Source: SVFI01 sp045546735 (GTDB lineage Bacteria; Bacillota; Clostridia; Lachnospirales; Lachnospiraceae). Taken from it: 38,863 bases of DNA. Positions 33,664 through 38,863 of the stretch are shown in pieces. Under the pieces are notes generated by a model. It ran no database searches. It saw only the letters and a list, made by a program, of their open reading frames with translations, and had not been told where the DNA came from. Both the position numbers and the translations under genes were made by a program. Every line of letters starts with the position of its first letter. The stretch's first letter is position 1. Where the stretch lies: assembly GCA_045546735.1 (NCBI GenBank), contig JAZQDJ010000044.1, positions 1 through 38,863 of the forward strand, given 5' to 3'.

Positions 33664-34901
33664 GATCGTTTCCCTTTCTTTCGCAAAATGTCATATTTCT
33701 CCGCCACATCGGAGAGTGTCACTGCAAGTTTTTGCTGCGGGTGCGGAGCACTTTCCTGCTCCTGTCCGTCCTCATTGCGAATAGATAATACCTTAACCTC
33801 CACATTGCGTCCATCCGGCTTCATGATTTCAATCACTTCACCAACACTGAACTTGTTGCGCTGCTCTATCGATACTTCGCAGCCGCCTCCCACTGCCTTT
33901 ACTCCTTCTGCAATACCGAGATAAATATATTCCTGTTCATACGTATTGCTGTCGTAAATCTGTGTATTTTCATCCGGCTTTCCAAAATAGAACCCGGTTG
34001 TAAACTGTCTGTACGTGCACTTGGAAATCTCCTCGCGACACCACGGCAGCATTGCCTCATATGCCTCTTTTGATTCCAAAGCAGCATCAATAGCTTTTCT
34101 GTACGTACGCGCTACCGTCGCCACATAAAGCGCCGTTTTCATACGTCCCTCTATCTTAAAACTGTCAATTCCCGCATCCATCATTTCAGGTACATGTTCG
34201 ATCATGCAAAGATCTTTGGAATTGAAAATATAAGTTCCGCGTTCGTTCTCATACACCGGAAGATATTCTCCCGGACGCGACTCCTCCACAACCGCATATT
34301 TCCAGCGGCAAGGATGTGTACAGGCACCACGGTTTGCATCACGCCCTGTAAAATAATTGCTCAACAGGCATCTGCCGGAATAAGAAATACACATTGCTCC
34401 GTGAATAAAACTCTCGATTTCCATATCCTCCGGAATTGCCTCGCGGATCTGCTTAATCTCCCGCAGCGAAAGTTCTCTTGCGCTGACAACGCGCTTGATT
34501 CCCTGTTCATACCAGAAACGGTATGTCATATAGTTTGTATTATTGGCCTGCGTGCTTAAATGAATATCAATCTCAGGACAGTTAGCACGTGCTAACATAA
34601 TCATCCCGGGATCGGAAACAATAATCCCATCCGGTTTTAACACTGCAAGTTCTTTAAAATACTCTGCTGCCGCCTCCATGTCATAATTGTGTGCCAAAAT
34701 ATTTGCCGTAACATACACGAGCACGCCATGTTCATGTGCAAAGGCAATGCCTGCTGCCATATCTTCCTTCGAAAAATTCTTGGCCTTGGCGCGTAAGCTG
34801 AACGCTTCGCCGCCGATATATACAGCGTCCGCACCGAAGATGACTGCTGTTTTTAACACTTCCAGGCTACTCGCCGGAATGAGTAATTCAGGTTTTCTCA
34901 T
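33660..34901 (-). CDS. trhP: U32-family protein TrhP-like (prephenate-dependent tRNA uridine-34 hydroxylation)
   Basis: Once called collagenase/peptidase U32. In Bacillus and E. coli, TrhP homologues take part in forming 5-hydroxyuridine at the tRNA wobble base. The 413-residue protein has the TIM-barrel-like N-terminal part (ADAVYIGGEAFSLRA) and the U32 signature (ESFIHGAMCISYSGRCLLSNY). It also has the cysteines expected for an iron-sulfur site (C in GAMCISYSGRC and GACTHPCRW). It follows trmR, the methyltransferase that acts on the same base, which supports the assignment. Whether it corresponds to TrhP1 or TrhP2 is not resolved. Confidence 0.87.
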   Translation of the reverse strand: MRKPELLIPASSLEVLKTAVIFGADAVYIGGEAFSLRAKAKNFSKEDMAAGIAFAHEHGVLVYVTANILAHNYDMEAAAEYFKELAVLKPDGIIVSDPGMIMLARANCPEIDIHLSTQANNTNYMTYRFWYEQGIKRVVSARELSLREIKQIREAIPEDMEIESFIHGAMCISYSGRCLLSNYFTGRDANRGACTHPCRWKYAVVEESRPGEYLPVYENERGTYIFNSKDLCMIEHVPEMMDAGIDSFKIEGRMKTALYVATVARTYRKAIDAALESKEAYEAMLPWCREEISKCTYRQFTTGFYFGKPDENTQIYDSNTYEQEYIYLGIAEGVKAVGGGCEVSIEQRNKFSVGEVIEIMKPDGRNVEVKVLSIRNEDGQEQESAPHPQQKLAVTLSDVAEKYDILRKKGKRS

Positions 34902-34911
34902 AACTGTCTCC

Positions 34912-35553
34912 TTATTTCTTTACAGAAAGGGTAATTCCGTCCCCGAGCGGTATAATGCTCGTCTGCAGCTGCGGATGGTTTTTCAGCTCGTATAAATACT
35001 CCCTCATACGTCCGTGAATTGTACGGTTTCTGCGTGTCACCGCATAGCGGGACTCAATTACATCCCCATCCTGAAGCACATTATCCGACAAAAGAACACC
35101 TCCGTCTTTTAACAAGCGTAAAATATCCGGCAGAAAATGTATGTACTGACCCTTAGCTGCATCCATAAAAATCAGATCATACTCTCCCGAAAGTTCTGCC
35201 AGCACCTGCGCCGCATCGCCTTCGATTAACGTAATCTGTTCTTCTTTTCCATATTTCTTGAAATTATCCCTCGCAATCGGGATTCGTTTCTCATATTTTT
35301 CTATCGTAGTAATATGCGCATCTTTTGGCATATACTCACTCATCAGTAACGCAGAAAAACCGATGGCAGTTCCGACTTCCAGAATCTGCCTCGGTTTATT
35401 CATCATAATCAGCGTCTTTAAAAAACTCTGCATCTCTTTACGGATAATAGGCACGTCCGTATCGAGCGCATATTTCTCAAGCTCCTCCAGATAAGAAATC
35501 TCTTCCTTTTCCAAGGAATTCATAAAATCGACATATCTTCGTTCTACGATCAC
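34912..35553 (-). CDS. trmR: TrmR-like SAM-dependent tRNA 5-hydroxyuridine methyltransferase
   Basis: O-methyltransferase family 3 protein of 213 residues, matching YrrM/TrmR of Bacillus, which converts ho5U34 to mo5U34. The SAM-binding motif I (ILEVGTAIGFSALLM), the acidic GDAAQVL and the metal-binding DAAKGQYIHF region with the later SDNVLQDG block are present. The start is probably the GTG at 35551-35553, directly after the MltG-like stop, with GGAG nine bases before it; an ATG at residue 11 is the alternative. It is followed by trhP after ten bases, so the two modification steps are encoded together. Confidence 0.87.
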   Translation of the reverse strand: MIVERRYVDFMNSLEKEEISYLEELEKYALDTDVPIIRKEMQSFLKTLIMMNKPRQILEVGTAIGFSALLMSEYMPKDAHITTIEKYEKRIPIARDNFKKYGKEEQITLIEGDAAQVLAELSGEYDLIFMDAAKGQYIHFLPDILRLLKDGGVLLSDNVLQDGDVIESRYAVTRRNRTIHGRMREYLYELKNHPQLQTSIIPLGDGITLSVKK

Positions 35554-35946
35554 TTATTCCGTCTCCTCTTCCGACTCTTCTTCCGCCGCCTGTGCCAGTA
35601 CTTCCAGCATCTGTTCTGTTGTCATAGAAGTATTCAGCGTATATTCTCCCGGTATAATTTCATCTTTATACTCAAGCAAAAATGCCTGAACCCAGAAAAT
35701 CTTTGCATCCGAAATAAGTCCTCTTCGTTCCAGGGTTTCGCCGATATCCATAATTTCGTCATCCATCTCAATGGTAACGCTGACATCACGCCCCGGAGAC
35801 ACCTCCATTGTCGCATCCGAAAATACCATGTAACCAAAATGATACGAATACATGGCCGCTCTATACACTGCAACAACAACAGCACACGAAATGGCTAACC
35901 TGAAAATCATATTAAGCAGCGCTATAAACACTTGTTTTAAGCTCAT
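35554..35946 (-). CDS. MltG (YceG)-like N-terminal domain protein lacking the lytic transglycosylase domain
   Basis: A 130-residue protein with one N-terminal transmembrane helix (about residues 8-28). It is followed by a segment like the first extracytoplasmic (LysM-like) subdomain of MltG (VTIEMDDEIMDIGETLERRGLISDAKIFWVQAFLL...IIPGEYTLNTSMTTEQMLEVL). Full MltG proteins are over 300 residues and have a catalytic glutamate domain, which is absent here. The acidic tail runs straight to the stop, and trmR begins at the next base, so no frameshifted remainder exists. Its locus (between ruvX/DUF1292 and trmR) is where Bacillus carries full mltG (yrrL). It is probably a non-catalytic partner rather than a transglycosylase. 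Confidence 0.78.
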   Translation of the reverse strand: MSLKQVFIALLNMIFRLAISCAVVVAVYRAAMYSYHFGYMVFSDATMEVSPGRDVSVTIEMDDEIMDIGETLERRGLISDAKIFWVQAFLLEYKDEIIPGEYTLNTSMTTEQMLEVLAQAAEEESEEETE

Positions 35947-35960
35947 CTTTTTCCTCTTTT

Positions 35961-36293
35961 CTAATCAAAATCTTCGGAAACCGCTTCCACAATCGTAGTT
36001 GTTACCTTCTGTATCATTCGACAAAGCGCAAGCTCCGCCGCCAAAAAATCATGCACAACCGGAATATCTCTCAAATGCTCTGTCTCTCTCTGAAAACGCT
36101 CTACTTCATCGAAAATATTTTCCTGATATGCACGCGTCTGTATCTCATAATTTCTGCGTCTGAAATCATCCACCCGTTGTTTCAGCTCAGGCTGCTCGCA
36201 TAGGCGCTTCAATTGTTCCTCATACTCACGATAAACTTCTGTCTTCTTCAAATTGACTATAAATTCATCGAGCTGCTCTTGTAATTCCAGCAT
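35961..36293 (-). CDS. YlbF-family protein
   Basis: A 110-residue, all-helical protein fitting the YlbF/YmcA family. In Bacillus these proteins form a complex that modulates RNase Y and affects mRNA maturation, sporulation, competence and biofilm formation. The family-type helix pair EQPELKQRVDDFRRRNYEIQT and the later FLAAELALCRMIQKV segment are present. The ATG follows the rnj stop by one base, so it is tightly coupled to RNase J rather than to an RNase Y gene. Confidence 0.83.
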   Translation of the reverse strand: MLELQEQLDEFIVNLKKTEVYREYEEQLKRLCEQPELKQRVDDFRRRNYEIQTRAYQENIFDEVERFQRETEHLRDIPVVHDFLAAELALCRMIQKVTTTIVEAVSEDFD

Positions 36294-36294
36294 A

Positions 36295-37947
36295 CTAAAC
36301 CTCCATGATAATCGGAAGAATCATCGGGCGCCGTTTTGTCTTTTTCCATACATACTCGTTCAGGGCATCTTTCATTATATTTTTCATTCTGCCCCAATCC
36401 GAAATGTTTCTGTTTATACAGTCATCCAAAACATCTGCAACAATCAGTTTTGCCTCATCCAGTAGTTCATCTGCCTCGCGCACATAAACAAAACCACGCG
36501 ATACAATATCCGGACCGGATACCACATAACTGTTTTCGCAATCCAGCGCAACCACAACAATCAAGATTCCGTCTTCTGCCAAATGCTGTCTGTCGCGAAG
36601 TACAATATTGCCGACATCACCGACTCCGAGTCCGTCGACAAAAATGGAACCTACCGGAACTTTGCCGGTAACTTCGGCTGCTTCCTCGTCAAGCTCAAGC
36701 ACATCTCCGGACTGAAGAATAAATACATTTTCTTTGTCCATTCCGAGTTCCTGAACCAAATTTGCCTGCGCTTTCAGGTGACGGTACTCTCCGTGAACCG
36801 GAATCGCATACTTTGGCTGCACAAGAGAATATATCAATTTAATTTCTTCTCTGCAGGCATGTCCGGAAACATGTGCATCCTGGAAAATAACATCCGCACC
36901 TTTTGCGTACAGTTCATTAATCACTTTGGAAACTGCCTTTTCATTTCCCGGAATCGGGTTAGAAGAAAAGATAACCGTATCAAGCGGTCCGATATGAATC
37001 TTGCGGTGCATACCGCTTGCCATACGGCTCAAGGCCGCCATACTTTCTCCCTGGCTTCCTGTTGTAATAATGACTGTTTTTTCATCCGGATAATTTTTAA
37101 TCTGCTCAATATCAATGAGCGTGTTATCCGGAATGCTGATATATCCTAAATGCATGGCCGTATCAATAATATTGACCATGCTTCGTCCTTCCACGACTAC
37201 TTTACGTCCGTATTTGTAAGCAGAGTTGATAATCTGCTGTACACGGTCTACATTCGACGCAAATGTTGCAATAATAAGACGCGTATCTGCATGCTCCGAA
37301 AAAATATTGTCAAATGCCACTCCGACTGTTTTCTCGGACGGCGTAAATCCCGGTCTCTCAGCATTTGTACTGTCACACATCAGGGCAAGTACACCTTTTT
37401 TGCCGAGTTCCGCAAATCTCTGTAAATCAATGGCATCTCCGTAAACCGGAGTATAATCCACCTTAAAGTCTCCTGTATGAACAACCACACCTGCAGGTGA
37501 GTAAATGGCAAGCGCCGCCGCATCTGCGATACTGTGGTTTGTTCTGATAAATTCCACACGAAGCTGTCCGAGATTAATATGTTGACCGAACTTAACAACT
37601 TTTCTCTTAATTGTTTTATCCAAACCATGCTCTGACAACTTACGTTCAATAACTCCCATTGTAAGGTTCGTTGCGTAAATCGGAACCGGAAGTTCCTTCA
37701 GCACATACGGAAGCGCTCCGATATGATCCTCGTGCCCGTGAGTAATCATAAAGCCCTTCACTCTGTCTGCATTTTCCTTCAGGTATGTGATATCCGGAAT
37801 GACAAGGTCAATTCCGAGCATATCATTTTCCGGGAATGCAAGTCCGCAATCCACCACAATAATACTGTCTTCGTATTCAAAGGCAGTAATATTCATACCG
37901 ATCTGCTCCAAACCTCCCAAAGGTATGATTTTAAGCTTACTATTCAA
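36295..37947 (-). CDS. rnj: Ribonuclease J
   Basis: Metallo-β-lactamase/β-CASP endonuclease and 5'-3' exonuclease of mRNA turnover and rRNA maturation. The zinc motif HGHEDHIG is at residues 70-77. Further motifs are the PVHGEYRHL β-CASP histidine region, SGHACREE and the C-terminal domain. The 550-residue length is normal. The start is a TTG at 37945-37947, eight bases after a perfect GGAGG; the next in-frame ATG (residue 18) would remove the first β-strand, so TTG is preferred. Whether this is RNase J1 or J2 cannot be told with one copy in view. Confidence 0.95.
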   Translation of the reverse strand: MNSKLKIIPLGGLEQIGMNITAFEYEDSIIVVDCGLAFPENDMLGIDLVIPDITYLKENADRVKGFMITHGHEDHIGALPYVLKELPVPIYATNLTMGVIERKLSEHGLDKTIKRKVVKFGQHINLGQLRVEFIRTNHSIADAAALAIYSPAGVVVHTGDFKVDYTPVYGDAIDLQRFAELGKKGVLALMCDSTNAERPGFTPSEKTVGVAFDNIFSEHADTRLIIATFASNVDRVQQIINSAYKYGRKVVVEGRSMVNIIDTAMHLGYISIPDNTLIDIEQIKNYPDEKTVIITTGSQGESMAALSRMASGMHRKIHIGPLDTVIFSSNPIPGNEKAVSKVINELYAKGADVIFQDAHVSGHACREEIKLIYSLVQPKYAIPVHGEYRHLKAQANLVQELGMDKENVFILQSGDVLELDEEAAEVTGKVPVGSIFVDGLGVGDVGNIVLRDRQHLAEDGILIVVVALDCENSYVVSGPDIVSRGFVYVREADELLDEAKLIVADVLDDCINRNISDWGRMKNIMKDALNEYVWKKTKRRPMILPIIMEV

Positions 37948-37982
37948 TTATATTTCCTCCAAATTTCTAAACTTATGCCGGA

Positions 37983-38255
37983 CTATTCTTCTTCGTCATC
38001 CACAAATGCGATATCTTCCAGCAAACTCTCGAAAACCGTCGCTACTGCGTCCAGTTCCTTGTCATCCGAAACAACGACATAGGTGCTCTCGTCACCATGT
38101 TCCGCTGTCACATCTTTTAAAATAAGCGCCTGCGCATCCCCTTCTTCTCTATCCGTCACAAGAAGGTAATCCACTCCGCCGAGGCGCGTTTTTTCCAACA
38201 CAAAAAGCTGTATTGCTTCCTCTTCCGTTTCCGGTGTAAACGTAATCTTTTCCAT
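37983..38255 (-). CDS. DUF1292 family protein (YrzB-like)
   Basis: A 90-residue acidic protein of unknown function, typical of the DUF1292 family always found next to ruvX in Firmicutes. It opens with MEKITFTPETEEEAIQLFVLEKTRLGGVDYLLV and ends in a Glu/Asp run. The ATG has an AGGAG site and lies eight bases after the ruvX stop. No catalytic motif is visible. Confidence 0.88.
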   Translation of the reverse strand: MEKITFTPETEEEAIQLFVLEKTRLGGVDYLLVTDREEGDAQALILKDVTAEHGDESTYVVVSDDKELDAVATVFESLLEDIAFVDDEEE

Positions 38256-38263
38256 ATGATCTC

Positions 38264-38701
38264 CTAATTCTGTTCTTTCTGATGATGCAGATAATCAAGA
38301 TATCCCTGTAAAATGTACGAAGCCGCAATCGCATCTACATAATCTTTGCGGTTCTCTCTGCGAATTCCCGCTTCCATCATCGTCTTGTCCGCCGCAACCG
38401 TCGTCAGTCTCTCATCCCAAAGCACAACCGGGATTCCCGTACGTCGAAACAGCGCATCCGCAAATTCACGCGACTTCTCAGCACGTTCTCCTTCCGTTGC
38501 ATTCATATTCTTCGGTAATCCGATCACAAATTTCTCTACTTCGTACTCCTGTGCCAGTTCTTCAATTCTGGCATATGTCTGTCTTAGTTTATTTTCTGAT
38601 TTGCGACGCACAATCTCAAGGCTCTGTGCAGTGAGAAGAAGCGGATCGCTGACTGCGACTCCGACTGTTTTGGAGCCGACATCCAAACCCATAATACGCA
38701 T
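38264..38701 (-). CDS. ruvX: RuvX/YqgF, putative pre-16S rRNA nuclease / Holliday junction resolvase-like
   Basis: RNase H-fold nuclease of 145 residues. The acidic active-site elements are seen: the N-terminal D in GLDVGSKTVGVAVSD, the central GLPKNMNATEG, the WDERLTT block and the final DAIAASYIL aspartate. In bacteria it is linked to 16S rRNA 5'-end maturation. GAGGAACTGAT precedes the ATG. It follows ireB by 12 bases, matching the standard ireB-ruvX-DUF1292 order. Confidence 0.94.
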   Translation of the reverse strand: MRIMGLDVGSKTVGVAVSDPLLLTAQSLEIVRRKSENKLRQTYARIEELAQEYEVEKFVIGLPKNMNATEGERAEKSREFADALFRRTGIPVVLWDERLTTVAADKTMMEAGIRRENRKDYVDAIAASYILQGYLDYLHHQKEQN

Positions 38702-38713
38702 ATCAGTTCCTCA

Positions 38714-38863
38714 CTATTTCCACTGGTTTGCCTTAATATACTCTTTGAGCATCTCTTCTACCAGCTCGTCTCTCTCCACTTTCATAATCAGACTTCTGGC
38801 ATTTTTATGACTTGTAATGTACGTAGGGTCTCCGGACATAATATAACCCACAATCTGATTTAC
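38714..38863 (-). CDS. ireB: IreB (UPF0297) family protein, C-terminal 49 residues (cut by window edge)
   Basis: Only the 3' end is in the window. It contains the hallmark GYIMSGDPTYITSHKNARSLI and the ERDELVEEMLKEYI tail of the UPF0297/IreB family. In Enterococcus, IreB is a substrate of a Ser/Thr kinase and affects antibiotic tolerance. The conserved threonines for phosphorylation are near the N-terminus, outside the window. It is the upstream-most visible gene of the ruvX-rnj-trmR operon. Confidence 0.93.
   Translation of the reverse strand, partial: VNQIVGYIMSGDPTYITSHKNARSLIMKVERDELVEEMLKEYIKANQWK

Noticed and set aside
35554..35946. MltG-like stub as a frameshifted pseudogene
   Set aside because: No catalytic-domain remnant in any frame, as trmR begins at the adjacent base; the reading frame and ribosome site are intact.

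Overview
The window is ordinary chromosomal DNA from a motile, Gram-positive, anaerobe-type Firmicute. The best guess is a flagellated member of the Clostridia/Lachnospiraceae; the genus cannot be fixed from sequence alone. The evidence is Bacillus-like synteny (mreB/mbl-flhO-flhP, comFC-yvyF, and ireB-ruvX-DUF1292...trmR-trhP), type III glutamine synthetase, RNase J, FtsEX with a secreted hydrolase, sigma-A promoters with 17-bp spacers, and strong AGGAGG ribosome sites. Every gene I can support lies on the minus strand, so transcription runs from high to low coordinates. I see no phage, insertion sequence, CRISPR array or rRNA.

Layout by coordinate. (1) 1-5338: recD2, comFC, yvyF, two uncharacterised membrane proteins and the start of cdaA (cut by the window edge) form one compact operon. 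(2) 5361-8624: a promoter followed by an mreB/mbl homologue, two flagellar rod proteins and a FlgJ-type rod-binding protein, closed by a terminator. (3) 8680-16305: uvrB, an MBOAT O-acyltransferase, a DHHW/AlgX-like protein and uvrA. Envelope O-acetylation genes are inserted between the two excision-repair genes, behind a promoter with a LexA-like box. (4) 16306-16841: a gene-poor stretch with 11-bp phased repeats and inverted repeats. (5) 16783-20401: a LysR regulator followed by an SsuABC/NMT1-type ABC importer, with a clear promoter and terminator. (6) 20421-26613: a CdaR/PucR-type regulator, ftsE, ftsX, an M23 coiled-coil hydrolase, an S41 protease and a GT14-like glycosyltransferase; this looks like a cell-wall remodelling operon. 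(7) 26614-28982: a repeat-containing AT-rich spacer, then a small unknown protein, a CPBP protease and a divergent WecG/TagA glycosyltransferase. (8) 28987-30743: tRNA-Gln(CTG), an acyl-ACP thioesterase and cvfB. (9) 30780-38863: ireB (partial), ruvX, a DUF1292 protein, rnj, ylbF-like, an MltG-like stub without a catalytic domain, trmR, trhP, glnN and a lipoprotein, mostly overlapping or a few bases apart.

Most genes are housekeeping. The points most worth a second look are the uvrB-MBOAT-DHHW-uvrA arrangement, the 11-bp phased repeat array next to it, the catalytic-domain-less MltG protein, and the unknown membrane-protein pair that sits with recD2/comFC and leads into cdaA. I did not find a convincing wholly new multi-gene system.
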